Origin: Streptomyces lanatus
GTDB lineage: Bacteria > Actinomycetota > Actinomycetes > Streptomycetales > Streptomycetaceae
NCBI RefSeq assembly: GCF_014655715.1
Contig: NZ_BNBM01000001.1
Span: 312,742 to 376,741, forward strand
Length of the DNA: 64,000 nucleotides
Reading direction: 5' to 3'
The position numbers and the translations under genes are program-made. Below are positions 9,432-18,246 of the stretch, one piece after another (position 1 is the first letter of the stretch; the number at the start of each line of letters is the position of its first letter). The notes under the pieces are model-generated. The model was not told where the DNA came from, did not search any database, and worked only from the letters and a program-made list of their open reading frames with translations.

Positions 9432-10649
9432 ATGAGCGGCCCGGGACGCCGTCAGGGTGGGGCCCGCCACGACGCCGTGCAGGCGATCGCGCGCCAGCTC
9501 CTCGAGGAACGACTCGACGAACTGACCTCTCGTGCTCTCGAACAGCTGGAAGCCGGGGAGGCCGCCTACGCGTCGGCGGACTGGGACCCGGTCCAGAAAC
9601 GGGAGGGGATGAGACGAACCCTCGAACTCGCCCTCACCCGGCTGGCCGGCGGTCCCGTGCCCCGGACGGTCTCGCGCGCCACCGAGGACGTGGGACGCGA
9701 GCGGGCGGAACAGGCGTTTCCCCTGACCGCTCTGATGCACTCCTTCCAGCTGGACCTCAGGACCCTGTGGGAGGCCGTGCTCGCGGAGGGGCGAGCACGT
9801 GGCATCAGCGCCGATCCCGACTTCCTCGACGGGTTGATCCGCGTCTGGGAGGCGACGGACGCCAACAGCGTCGAAGTCGTCGACGCCTACCGCCGCACCG
9901 AGCGCGACCTGGCGAGCCGTCGTACGGAGGTACGCAACCGCGCCTTCAGCCGCCTCGTCCTGGAAGGGGAGCACGATCCCTCCACGGTCGCCGAGGCCTC
10001 GACGTTGCTGGGCTTCTCCGAGCACGTCGCCCTGACCGTGGTCGTGGTCGAATCCGTTCCCACCGGGGACCCGGCTCTGTCCCAGGTCGACGATGCGCTG
10101 CGTCGGGGCGGCCTGCTGCGTCACTTCGGGTGGATGGGCGACGAACTCCTCGGCGTCATCCGCCACGGACGGTGCGATCAAGAGGCCATGCTTGCCATGC
10201 TCCGGCCGTTCGCTCCGTGGCGCTGCGGCATCGCGGAAGTCCCCGGGCTGGCGCTGACGGCACGGGGCATCCGGTTCGCACGGGCCGCGATCCGCAGCTC
10301 CGCGCAACCTGGAGTGCGACACGTGGAGGGCCACTGGGTCGGGGCGATCATGTCGGCGCAAGAGGAGCTCACCGGTGCGATGGCCACCGGCGTGCTGCGC
10401 CCACTCCTCGGGCTGCGCGACAGCGACAGCATCGTCGAGACCCTGCGCTGGTACCTCGACCTGGGCTCGGTCGCCGAGGTGGCCGCACGCACCTACCGTC
10501 ACCGGAACACGGTGGGCAATCGCCTGCAGGCCGCGGAAGAGGCGACCGGGCTGAAGCTGTCCAGGCCGAACGACGCCGCCCGGCTGGTCCTCGCCCTGGC
10601 TTGGCTGGAGACGGACGCGGGCGCCCGCTTCCGGGCGACGGTGTACTGA
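9432..10649 (+). CDS. PucR/CdaR-type helix-turn-helix regulator
   Basis: A 405-residue regulator. The N-terminal half is helical (LTALMHSFQLDLRTLWEAV), as in proteins with an RsbRD-like sensor segment. The C-terminus has the PucR/CdaR helix-turn-helix: TLRWYLDLGSVAEVAARTY then HRNTVGNRLQAAEEATGL. These are usually ligand-responsive activators of amine, purine or sugar-acid catabolism. The start ATG at 9432 follows GGAAAGGCGG. The gene is bracketed by two inverted copies of a promoter module pointing outward to the fusion gene on the left and the HAD/oxidase pair on the right, so it probably controls both. Confidence 0.85.
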   Translation: MSGPGRRQGGARHDAVQAIARQLLEERLDELTSRALEQLEAGEAAYASADWDPVQKREGMRRTLELALTRLAGGPVPRTVSRATEDVGRERAEQAFPLTALMHSFQLDLRTLWEAVLAEGRARGISADPDFLDGLIRVWEATDANSVEVVDAYRRTERDLASRRTEVRNRAFSRLVLEGEHDPSTVAEASTLLGFSEHVALTVVVVESVPTGDPALSQVDDALRRGGLLRHFGWMGDELLGVIRHGRCDQEAMLAMLRPFAPWRCGIAEVPGLALTARGIRFARAAIRSSAQPGVRHVEGHWVGAIMSAQEELTGAMATGVLRPLLGLRDSDSIVETLRWYLDLGSVAEVAARTYRHRNTVGNRLQAAEEATGLKLSRPNDAARLVLALAWLETDAGARFRATVY

Positions 10650-10653
10650 TCCA

Positions 10654-10732
10654 CCGATTGCTGCCCTTCATGAGGCCGACGGCCTACGCGGCCGGCAGCC
10701 CGGTCACGCCGCCGGGCGGCAGCGGCAATCGG
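10654..10732 (+). terminator. Hairpin downstream of the PucR-type gene
   Basis: CCGATTGC (10654-10661) pairs with GCAATCGG (10725-10732), and further GC-rich complementarity lies inside. It begins a few bases after the stop codon. There is no U-tract, as is common for high-GC actinobacterial terminators. Confidence 0.4.
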
Positions 10733-10806
10733 CGGCAGTTCGTACCGGAGCCGCTCGCGGTGCCGCTCAGAGACTCAGCCGGTTCGGGCGGGAGCCGCAC
10801 CAGGTT

Positions 10807-10919
10807 CCTGACAGGAAATTGTGCACAGGCACAAAATACGCGGTCGATCTCGCGGCCTCACGTCCCTTGTTGCCGGATTCTCCACGGTGCTTCACTGACG
10901 CATCACCTCGGGTTGGAGA
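10807..10919 (+). promoter_or_regulatory. Right copy of ~110-bp inverted promoter module
   Basis: Inverted counterpart of 9233-9347. The palindrome TTGTGC-ACAG-GCACAA lies at 10819-10834. Read rightward, CTGACA (10808-10813) and CAAAAT (10832-10837) are spaced 18 bp, forming a plausible promoter toward the HAD and FAD oxidoreductase genes. Conservation continues for about 70 bp downstream of the boxes. Confidence 0.6.
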
Positions 10920-11051
10920 AAGGCTCATCGCACTCGGAGCAGTAATGGTGCTGCCGCCGACCACCTGATCAGCATTCACCGTCCCCGGCCCTGTCCGGGG
11001 GCTCGTCCTCCAGCGGCGGCCCCTCGGGCTCCCAGCCCGCATCCCCCCAAA

Positions 11052-11150
11052 CAGGTCGCCGCCAACGTAGCGGCCGCCTCCTGAACCCCCGATGCGGCGG
11101 ACCTGACCGCACTCGACGAAATCGTGACTCCCGACGAACAGGGTGTCTGA
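11052..11150 (+). pseudogene. 3' end of an aldo/keto reductase gene
   Basis: Thirty-three codons reproduce the C-terminus of the aldo/keto reductase at 29662-30600: the relic reads QVAANVAAAS-stop-TPDAADLTALDEIV and ends at the matching stop codon. An in-frame TGA interrupts it, and everything upstream is gone. It sits immediately before a HAD gene, exactly as the intact gene does in the 27.6-40.7 kb operon, so this locus is a truncated copy of that operon's distal end. Confidence 0.85.
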
Positions 11151-11175
11151 TATGCCCGGAAAGAGGTTGAACACC

Positions 11176-11844
11176 ATGCGTCAGATCGTCACCTTCGATG
11201 CCTACGGCACCCTGGTCGACTTCCAGCTCGGCCCCACCACCCTGAAGGTCCTGGCCGACCGGCTGGACCTGGACGGCCTGAACGTCGACGAGTTCCTCGA
11301 CGACTTCCGCGTCATGCGGTTCCAGGCCGTCCTGGAGGCCTACCGCCCATTCCGCGAGTTGCTGCCCTCCAGCCTGGAGGCAGCCATGCGTCTGCACGGC
11401 CTGGAGTACCGGAAGTCCGACGGCGAGGCCCTGGTCGCGGCCGTGCCCACCTTCGGTCCCCACCCCGAGGTCCCGGCCGCCCTGCGGGCACTGAAGTCCC
11501 GGTACGAGATCGCCATCATCTCCAACACGGACGACGACCTCATCGCCCAGAACGTGGCCAACATGGGCGTCGAGTTCGACCATGTCATCACCGCCCAGCA
11601 GGCAGGCGCCTACAAGCCGGATCGTCAGGCCTTCGAGTATGCCTTCCAGACCATGGGCGTCGAGCCGTCGCAGGTCATCCACGTCGCCCAGGGCTGGGAG
11701 TACGACCTCATCCCCACCCGCGATCTCGGCCTCGCTCGCCGCGTGTGGATCAACCGCTACGAATTCCACAGCGGCAGCGCCGACTACCAGCCCTACGACG
11801 AGCTGCCCGACCTGTCCGGCCTGCCGGCCCTGCTCGGCTGCTGA
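11176..11844 (+). CDS. HAD-superfamily hydrolase, haloacid dehalogenase type II
   Basis: A 222-residue HAD hydrolase. The nucleophile motif is FDAYGTLVDF near the N-terminus, motif II is IISNTDDD and motif III is in AYKPDRQAF. The family includes L-2-haloacid dehalogenases and phosphatases; the actual substrate is not readable. The ATG at 11176 is chosen because it aligns with the start of the close paralogue at 28951-29616 and follows AGAGG; an in-frame ATG lies further upstream. The order relic-AKR, HAD, FAD oxidoreductase copies the distal end of the large operon. Expression probably depends on the promoter module at 10807-10919. Confidence 0.9.
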   Translation: MRQIVTFDAYGTLVDFQLGPTTLKVLADRLDLDGLNVDEFLDDFRVMRFQAVLEAYRPFRELLPSSLEAAMRLHGLEYRKSDGEALVAAVPTFGPHPEVPAALRALKSRYEIAIISNTDDDLIAQNVANMGVEFDHVITAQQAGAYKPDRQAFEYAFQTMGVEPSQVIHVAQGWEYDLIPTRDLGLARRVWINRYEFHSGSADYQPYDELPDLSGLPALLGC

Positions 11845-11848
11845 CACC

Positions 11849-11890
11849 ACGGCGACACGGCGACACGGCGACACGGCGACACGGCGACAC
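11849..11890. repeat. 8-bp tandem repeat (ACGGCGAC x5.25)
   Basis: Five perfect head-to-tail copies of ACGGCGAC plus two bases fill most of the gap between the HAD stop and the FAD oxidoreductase. The paralogous gap at 28899-28950 lacks it. Confidence 0.95.
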
Positions 11891-11915
11891 AGGATAAGAA
11901 CGCAAAGGACGCGCC

Positions 11916-13205
11916 ATGAAGCAGATCCCCTACTGGCTCGACACCGCTCCCGCCCTGCCCGACCGGTCCGGAAAGGACCTGCCGGACGAGGCCGACGTGG
12001 TGGTCATCGGCGGCGGCCTCACCGGACTGTCCACCGCCTACCACGCCGCCCGCAAGGGCGCCCGGGTCGTCCTCGTCGAGAAGGACAAGGTCGGCTCGGG
12101 CGCCTCAGGGCGCAACGGCAGTCACTGCAACCCCGGCATCACCATCAGCCCGACCGAGGCGCGCAAGCGCTACGGGATGGAGCGCGCCCGTGAGATCTAC
12201 GATGCGTTCCGCGACGCGGTGGACCTCGTCGAGGAGCTCGCGGTCAAGGAGAAGATCGACTGCGACTTCCACCGTGCCGGGCGCCTCGGCGTCGCCTTCA
12301 AGCCCCAGCACTTCGACGCCATGCGGGCCAAGCAGCGCGATCTGGCCGAGAACTACGGCCACGACACGGTATTGCTGACCAAGAACGAACTGCGCGCCGA
12401 ACTCGGCTCGGACTACTACCACGGCGCCCTTCTCGACCCCCTCGGCGCGGCCCTGCATGTGGGCAAGTTCGTCCATGGCCTGGCCGAGGCCGCCGAACGC
12501 GCCGGTGCGGACATCCACGAACGGAACGCCGCCACGGGCCTGACGAGGACCCGCGGCGGCTTCCTCGTCGAGACCATGCACGGCCCCATCCGCGCCAAGC
12601 AGGTCATGGCGGCCACCGACGCCTACACCGACAAGGCGCTGCCCTGGTTCCGGAAGCGGCTGATCAACGTCGGCAGCTTCATCATCGTCACCGAGCCGCT
12701 CGGCGAGGCACGCGCTCGCGAGATCATTCCCAACGGGCGCCTGGTGGTCGACTCCAAGAACGTCGGCCATTACATCCGCCTCACCCCCGACAACCGCCTC
12801 GCCTTCGGTGGCCGGGCCCGTTTCGCGCCCTCCGACCCGGCCTCCGACGTGAAGAGCGGGGACGTCCTGAAGCGGGAGATGGCGGAGATCTTCCCGCAAC
12901 TGGCGGGCGTCCGGGTCGACTACGTCTGGGGCGGCATGGTCGGCTTCTCCTGGGACCGCATCCCACACGCGGGTGAGGCCGAGGGGGCCAAGGGCCTGTA
13001 CTACTCCATGGGGTACTGCGGTCATGGAGTCCAGATGGCCACGTACATGGGCCGGGCGGTCGCCGAGATGATGGACGGCAAGCCGGAGGCCAACCCCTTG
13101 CGTGACCTTGGCTTCCCCAAGGTTCCCGTGCCCTTCTACAACGGCACCGCCTGGTTCCTGCCGTTCGGCGGGGCGTACTACAAGGCCAAGGACCGGCTGC
13201 GCTGA
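11916..13205 (+). CDS. DAO-family FAD-dependent oxidoreductase
   Basis: A 429-residue flavoprotein. The N-terminal FAD-binding Rossmann motif is VVVIGGGLTGLSTAY, followed by VEKDKVGSGASGRNGS. The architecture matches D-amino-acid oxidase-fold enzymes such as gamma-glutamylputrescine oxidase, which oxidise a C-N bond to an imine and release an aldehyde or keto acid plus ammonia. It is a close, collinear paralogue of 27615-28898. It follows the HAD gene on the same strand. The exact amine substrate is unknown. Confidence 0.9.
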   Translation: MKQIPYWLDTAPALPDRSGKDLPDEADVVVIGGGLTGLSTAYHAARKGARVVLVEKDKVGSGASGRNGSHCNPGITISPTEARKRYGMERAREIYDAFRDAVDLVEELAVKEKIDCDFHRAGRLGVAFKPQHFDAMRAKQRDLAENYGHDTVLLTKNELRAELGSDYYHGALLDPLGAALHVGKFVHGLAEAAERAGADIHERNAATGLTRTRGGFLVETMHGPIRAKQVMAATDAYTDKALPWFRKRLINVGSFIIVTEPLGEARAREIIPNGRLVVDSKNVGHYIRLTPDNRLAFGGRARFAPSDPASDVKSGDVLKREMAEIFPQLAGVRVDYVWGGMVGFSWDRIPHAGEAEGAKGLYYSMGYCGHGVQMATYMGRAVAEMMDGKPEANPLRDLGFPKVPVPFYNGTAWFLPFGGAYYKAKDRLR

Positions 13206-13342
13206 CCAACAGCGATTCATCGGAAGGGCCAGTGGCGGTGTCCGCCATAGGCAACGGCAACCCGTCCGGCGTCTTCTCGCGGTCCGGGCTCCGGGCGAAG
13301 GCACGGACGGGTGCCGACCCGAGCGACGGAAGGAGCCCGCCC

Positions 13343-13510
13343 GTGTCTGGCTTCCCCTGCGCATCCGCTCAGGCCGTTGCCTTCCTGCGCGATCTCGGTG
13401 CGGCGGAGCTCGTCCGTCCCGGAGGGAGCCTCCTCGCGCACCTCCAGCGCGTCCAGGAGCAGCTCGCGGCGTGGGGCGCCCGCCCCGCCCTCTTGCTGCG
13501 CGTACGGCAC
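13343..13510 (+). pseudogene. Broken DUF6817-like gene (5' part)
   Basis: A GTG start at 13343 follows a good AAGGAG. The frame encodes about 55 residues (AVAFLRDLGAAELVRPGGSL, then HLQRVQEQLAAWGARPALLL) resembling the start of small HD-like DUF6817 proteins. The expected continuation AYGTH appears in another frame just downstream, so a frameshift has broken it. Family assignment is from memory. Confidence 0.5.
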
Positions 13511-13599
13511 CCACCTGCAACGCCTACGACCAGCTCCACCTCACCCTGCCGAACGAGGTGCAGAGCGCGACCGGCTCCCAGGCAGCCCTGTCCTGGCTG

Positions 13600-13846
13600 C
13601 TGGGCGGGTGTGGCGGGATTGTTGCCCGCCGCCGGGTACGTCGTCCTGCTCACCCTCGGCCAGATGCCGGCCGTCCCCGCCGCCCACGCCTGGGTGCCCG
13701 GCCTCGCCGAGGACGGCCGCATCGGCCTCTACACGGACGCGCTGTCCTCCGTCTCCGGCCTGATCGTCCTCATCGGCAGCTCGGCCACCGCCTCCCTGCT
13801 CGACCTGGGCCTGCCACTGAAGGTTTTGGTCCTGCTTCGCCTTTAG
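13600..13846 (+). pseudogene. Membrane-protein relic, possibly Mrp-type antiporter
   Basis: In the same frame as the previous relic there is a hydrophobic stretch with PAVPAAHAWVPGL, GLYTDALSSVSGLIVLIGSS. It faintly resembles the start of MrpA/NuoL-like proton-pumping subunits. It is far too short to function and has no start of its own. The rest of 13847-14047 shows no gene. Confidence 0.3.
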
Positions 13847-14047
13847 AGCGGGGACCTCGTCGTCCCCAGCCCTCCGCCTTCCGCTGTAACGACCCGGATG
13901 CCACCGGACCTGGGGTGGGCGAATCGCCCTACGACACAGCAGATCGGCATGCCGTGTGGTCGTTGTGGCATGGAGCAGGTGACAGGCACAGAAGCGAGGC
14001 TCTGAGCAGCCGCACGTGAAGGCGGCGGACTGTGAAGGAGCGATCTC

Positions 14048-15136
14048 ATGGGCCGATACGATCTCGCCCTCATCGGATTCGGCGGCGTCAATCGCGCGCT
14101 TGCCGAGCTGATATCCGAGAGCGGGGAGCGCCTGGCCAAGGAGCTGGGCTTCGCCCTGCGGGTGGTGGCGATCACCGATCTGCGGGCCGGTTCCCTGGTG
14201 GACACCGACGGCATCGATCTGGCGCCGCTGCTGGCCGCCGATCCCGGGGAGCTGAGCTTCGCGGGTCTGCCTGGCGGCAGCGCGGATCCGCGCAACGAGT
14301 GGGTGATCCGTGAGGTGCCGGCCGACATTGTCGTGGAGGCGACGTTCACCAACCCGACCGACGGCGAGCCCGCCCTCTCCCATGTGCGCTGGGCCCTGGA
14401 ATCGGGCAAGCACGTGTGCACCACCAACAAGGGACCGGTCGCGCTCACCGGCCGCGCACTGAAGCAACTGGCCGCCGAGCGTGGTGTCAGCTTCGAGTTC
14501 GAGGGCTCGGTGCTCAGCGGCACCCCCATCCTGCGCACCGCCGAGCGCATGTTCGGCGGCCTGGAGATCACCGGCGTCCAGGGCATCATGAACGGCACCT
14601 CGAACTACATCCTCGGCCGCCTGGAAGAGGGCATCGAGCTTTCGGCGGCCATCGCCGAAGCCCAGGAGCTCGGGTACGCCGAAGCCGATCCCACCGCGGA
14701 CATCGAGGGCCACGACGTCCAGCTCAAGGTCATGATCCTGGCCAACGAGGTCCTCGGCGCCGACCTGCGCCGCGAGGACGTCTTCTGCGAGGGCATCTCC
14801 GCGATCACCCCCCACGAAGTGCGGGACGCCGCCTCGAAGGGGCTGCGCTGGAAGCTGGTCGGCTCCGCCACCCGCCACGAGGACGGCAGCGTCGACGCCC
14901 GCGTCACCCCGCTCGCCCTGCCCGCACACCACCCGCTCGCCGGGATCTCCGGACCCGTCAACGCGGTCGCCTTCCACACCGACCTCCTCGGCACCGTCAC
15001 GGTGTCCGGGCCGGGCGCCGGGCGCGTCGAGACCGCCTACGCCCTGCTGTCGGACCTCATCGCCATCCACCAGCGCCATGCGGACGACGACACCGCCCCC
15101 ACTCGCCCCGTTCTCCAGGAGAGCCACCGTGTCTGA
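14048..15136 (+). CDS. Homoserine dehydrogenase-family NAD(P) oxidoreductase
   Basis: A 362-residue enzyme. The nucleotide-binding motif [13 protein letters not shown] is at residues 6-18. The homoserine dehydrogenase signature [17 protein letters not shown] is near the middle, followed by the catalytic region [18 protein letters not shown] with the conserved Asp and Lys. There is no ACT domain, unlike biosynthetic actinobacterial homoserine dehydrogenases (about 430 residues), so it may act catabolically on a homoserine-like 4-hydroxy amino acid. Its stop overlaps the start of the aldehyde dehydrogenase gene by a few bases, implying joint expression and a shared semialdehyde intermediate. 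Confidence 0.8.
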   Translation: MGRYDLALIGFGGVNRALAELISESGERLAKELGFALRVVAITDLRAGSLVDTDGIDLAPLLAADPGELSFAGLPGGSADPRNEWVIREVPADIVVEATFTNPTDGEPALSHVRWALESGKHVCTTNKGPVALTGRALKQLAAERGVSFEFEGSVLSGTPILRTAERMFGGLEITGVQGIMNGTSNYILGRLEEGIELSAAIAEAQELGYAEADPTADIEGHDVQLKVMILANEVLGADLRREDVFCEGISAITPHEVRDAASKGLRWKLVGSATRHEDGSVDARVTPLALPAHHPLAGISGPVNAVAFHTDLLGTVTVSGPGAGRVETAYALLSDLIAIHQRHADDDTAPTRPVLQESHRV

Positions 15137-16559
15137 CACCGCCGTGCCCCCCGGCATCGAACTGGGCGCCGACGCGGCGCCCGTGCACAACCCCTACACC
15201 GGCGAGGTCATCGCCTCCGTGCCCACCGCCGACGCGGCCGCCATCGGCAGCGTCCTGCAGCAGGCCAGGTGCGGACGCCTCACCGCTGCCGCGCTGTCCC
15301 GCGCCTCCAGGGCCGCGATCCTGGAACGCGCCGCCCGCCTGATCGAGCGGCGCACCGAGTCCTTCGCCCAGCTGATCGTCAGTGAGGCCGGCAAGACCAT
15401 CGCCCAGGCCCGCAGGGAAGTCGCCCGCGCGGTCAACACCCTCTCCCTGTCCGCGGCCGAGGCACGGCGCAACGCCGGCGAGGTCATCCCCTTCGACTCC
15501 TACGAGGGCTCGGAGAAACGGCAGGGCTGGTTCACCCGCGAACCGCTCGGCATCATCGCCGCCATCACCCCCTTCAACGACCCCCTCAACCTCGTCGCCC
15601 ACAAACTCGGCCCCGCCATCGCCGGCGGCAACGCCGTCATCCTCAAACCCTCCGCCCTGACCCCGCTGTCCGCACTGCGCCTGGTCGACACCCTCATCGA
15701 GGCCGGCCTGCCCGAGGAGATCGTCACCGTCGTCAACGGCGACGCCGACATCGCCGCCGCGATCGTGACCGCCCCCGACGTACGCATGGTGTCCTTCACC
15801 GGCGGATTCACCACCGGCGAGGCCATCTCCCGCACCGCCGGCCTGAAAAAGCTCGCCATGGACCTCGGAGGCAACGCCCCGGTCATCGTCATGGACGACG
15901 CCGACCTCGACGAGGCCGTCACCTCCTGCGTCTCCGGCGCGTTCTGGGCCGCGGGCCAGAACTGCATCGGCACCCAGCGGATCCTCATCGCCGCTGACGT
16001 CTACGAACGCTTCCGCGACGCCTTCGTCGCCCGCACCAGGCTGCTGCGCGTCGGCGACCCCCTCGACGAGCACACCGACATCGGCCCCATGATCACCCCG
16101 CAGGCCGCGGCCGCCACCCGGGCCAAGATCGACACGGCCCTGGCCCAGGGCGCGAGGCTGCTGTGCGGCAACACCGTCGCCGGAGCCCTGTACGCGCCGA
16201 CCGTCCTGGAAGACGTCCCGGCGACCTGCTCCATCTGGCAGGAGGAGGTGTTCGCCCCGGTCGTCGTGCTGCAGCCGTTCACGTCCTTCGAGGACGCCAT
16301 CGAACAGGCCAACGCCATCGACTACAGCCTCCACGCGGGCATCTTCACCTCCCGCCTGGACCACGCCCTGAACGCGGCCCGGCTGCTGGAAGCCGGCGGA
16401 GTCATGATCAACGACTCCTCCGACTACCGCTTCGACGCCATGCCGTTCGGCGGATTCAAGTACGGCAGCATGGGCCGCGAAGGCGTGCGCTTCGCCTTCG
16501 AGGAAATGACCCAGCCCAAGGTCGTCTGCATCAACCACATCACCGACGTGGTGCGATGA
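15129..16559 (+). CDS. Aldehyde dehydrogenase
   Basis: A 476-residue NAD(P)-dependent aldehyde dehydrogenase. The glutamate motif is [11 protein letters not shown] and the catalytic cysteine is in [12 protein letters not shown] at 15129 is preferred because CAGGAG lies 5-10 bases upstream and the family N-terminus follows; it overlaps the stop of the upstream homoserine-dehydrogenase-like gene by 8 bp. The two probably interconvert and oxidise a semialdehyde. A more upstream ATG exists but lies deep in the preceding gene. Confidence 0.9.
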   Translation: MSDTAVPPGIELGADAAPVHNPYTGEVIASVPTADAAAIGSVLQQARCGRLTAAALSRASRAAILERAARLIERRTESFAQLIVSEAGKTIAQARREVARAVNTLSLSAAEARRNAGEVIPFDSYEGSEKRQGWFTREPLGIIAAITPFNDPLNLVAHKLGPAIAGGNAVILKPSALTPLSALRLVDTLIEAGLPEEIVTVVNGDADIAAAIVTAPDVRMVSFTGGFTTGEAISRTAGLKKLAMDLGGNAPVIVMDDADLDEAVTSCVSGAFWAAGQNCIGTQRILIAADVYERFRDAFVARTRLLRVGDPLDEHTDIGPMITPQAAAATRAKIDTALAQGARLLCGNTVAGALYAPTVLEDVPATCSIWQEEVFAPVVVLQPFTSFEDAIEQANAIDYSLHAGIFTSRLDHALNAARLLEAGGVMINDSSDYRFDAMPFGGFKYGSMGREGVRFAFEEMTQPKVVCINHITDVVR

Positions 16560-16619
16560 CCGCCTTCCGTACCGAGCGCGAACCCCTGGCGCTGAACGGC
16601 TGACCGGCGAGTACCTGCC

Positions 16620-16821
16620 GATGCGCTGCTCACCACGGCTGGGTTGAACTCCGCGCTCCTCGCGGGCGGTTGACGACGCTGGACAGGGTGAGCGCGGTGA
16701 CCGTGTCCCGTACGCCGCGGCGAGGTGGCCGAGGCCCGCGCGCCACCGGGACGGGCGGGCCTCCGTACCGGCCGACATGACGCTCATCGGCCGCCACTTC
16801 AGGTGGGTGTCGACACGGACC
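16620..16821 (-). pseudogene. Scar joining asnC 3' end to an ABC gene junction
   Basis: 16620-16715 matches the 3' end of the AsnC genes at 54879 and 59287 (for example GACGACGCTGGACAGGGTGA). It then runs directly into 16716-16821, which matches the junction of permease start and binding-protein end near 52660-52760 (for example CCGCGCGCCACCGGGACGGG). At 50.9-55.3 kb these two segments lie about 2.2 kb apart, so this is a deletion-fused duplicate. No functional gene remains in 16560-16865. Confidence 0.8.
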
Positions 16822-16865
16822 GGGCAGCCAGGGTCGGCACAGGCAGAGTCGGTTTGGTGGCCGAG

Positions 16866-18035
16866 TCAGAAGGCCGGTGCGGATCGCTCTGTAGGTTGGC
16901 TCTGGCGACGCGCCCCGAGCACAGCGTCTCGTAGCCGGCCCTGAGCCATGGTCAGGCACGCGTACACCGCTCCTTCTGCCGTCGACAGGCCGATCACCTG
17001 CGTCACCGCCTTGATCTCTGGGACGGCCGGAAGGCTCTGGTCCAGTCGCCTGCGCACCTCGGGAAGCACTTCTTCGACAAGCGGGCGCAATCGACCCACG
17101 AAATAGACCGATTCCGGGTCCAGCATCACGGCGACGACGCTGACAGCGGTCGCGATGGCCGTGGTGAACGCTTCCAGCACCTCGGCGTGCGCCATCTCTT
17201 CGTGCGGTTCCAGCCAGAGGTCTTCGATGCGTTCCAGGTCGAGTCCGCGCCCGCGAGCAAAGCGAAGCAGACCTCTTGTGCTCAGCAGCTCATCGAGGAT
17301 CTCATCGTCAACCCCGGAGGAGAGCACACCAATGTCCCCGAAGGCAGGCGTCCGCCCACGGGCGAGCTCGTGATCTGTGCAGCTGGCGAAGTTCAGGTTG
17401 GTGCTGAGGCCGAAGAGCGCGGCGTTCCTGACGGTGGCGTCGGTGGTGAGGATGCCGAGCAAGGACGCATTGGCGTCACTGTCGAGGAGCACGGGAGCAT
17501 TGATCAGGTCTTCAATGGCTCGCTGAAGATCAGAGCCAGTGAAGATTTTCATCGACTCCGCCGGGCCGAAGATCTCTTTGCCGTTCCGGACCCGGCCCGG
17601 CACCGCGGCGACGACCTGGCGCAGTGGTCCCTGTGCGGATTCGCCGGCCTTCGCAATCAGGCCGACCAGCCATTCGGCGCCGGCCCTGACCTCGTCGTGG
17701 CCCTCGGTGGGAACCGTCACGTGGTGGACCTCGCGGCCCCTCAGATCGGTCACGAGGACGCAGGTGGTCTGCGCGCCGAAGCTGATACCCACGACGTGCC
17801 CGGTCGTGCCGGGCACGTCCAGATAGGTGGACCGGCGGCCGCGGCCGACAACCTCATCCACTCCGCCGTCGATGACGAAGCCATCCGCCCGAAGCTCCTC
17901 CACGGCTCGGGACACCGTGGCCTTGCTCAAGCCCGTGAGCTCGATGAGCTCGTTCCGCGTCAAGGGCGCCCGGGTCAGGACCACATCAAGGACCGAGGCC
18001 TTGTTGTAGTCGCGCGATGTGGGGTTGCTGGTCAC
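16866..18035 (-). CDS. ROK-family transcriptional regulator
   Basis: About 389 residues. The N-terminal winged helix-turn-helix is LTRNELIELTGLSKATVSRA, followed by a ROK/actin-like ATPase fold domain (HVVGISFGAQTTCVLVTDL). The GTG at 18035 is chosen because ROK-type N-termini begin shortly before the helix-turn-helix; an in-frame ATG at 18245 would add an unstructured stretch inside the divergent promoter. Many ROK repressors bind sugars, but here it is divergent from an aminotransferase-kinase pair, so it probably controls those genes through the 18036-18246 region. Confidence 0.8.
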   Translation of the reverse strand: MTSNPTSRDYNKASVLDVVLTRAPLTRNELIELTGLSKATVSRAVEELRADGFVIDGGVDEVVGRGRRSTYLDVPGTTGHVVGISFGAQTTCVLVTDLRGREVHHVTVPTEGHDEVRAGAEWLVGLIAKAGESAQGPLRQVVAAVPGRVRNGKEIFGPAESMKIFTGSDLQRAIEDLINAPVLLDSDANASLLGILTTDATVRNAALFGLSTNLNFASCTDHELARGRTPAFGDIGVLSSGVDDEILDELLSTRGLLRFARGRGLDLERIEDLWLEPHEEMAHAEVLEAFTTAIATAVSVVAVMLDPESVYFVGRLRPLVEEVLPEVRRRLDQSLPAVPEIKAVTQVIGLSTAEGAVYACLTMAQGRLRDAVLGARRQSQPTERSAPAF

Positions 18036-18246
18036 CTCATGACCATAGCGAGCACGATACGCCGAGCGAGCCGGGCCCGGTTTGGACGCGACGATCAACG
18101 GGTCATGCACTCCTACCAACTGACCATGCGCCGTGCAGCTCACGCCGGTTTCTTGTTTCAGGTTGGAACTGGAACCAAAAATGGGTAGGGTCTCAGCCGC
18201 AGCAGCAAGCAGCTCCGACGGAACCAGGCCGAAAGGTGTGCCCACG

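Noticed and set aside
13954..13972. Short inverted repeat ATGCC/GGCAT upstream of the homoserine-dehydrogenase-like gene
   Set aside because: Five-base arms are expected by chance at this GC content.
18036..18245. Longer start for the ROK regulator at ATG 18245
   Set aside because: It would place the start at the divergent aminotransferase ATG and fill the shared promoter with coding sequence that has no family match.
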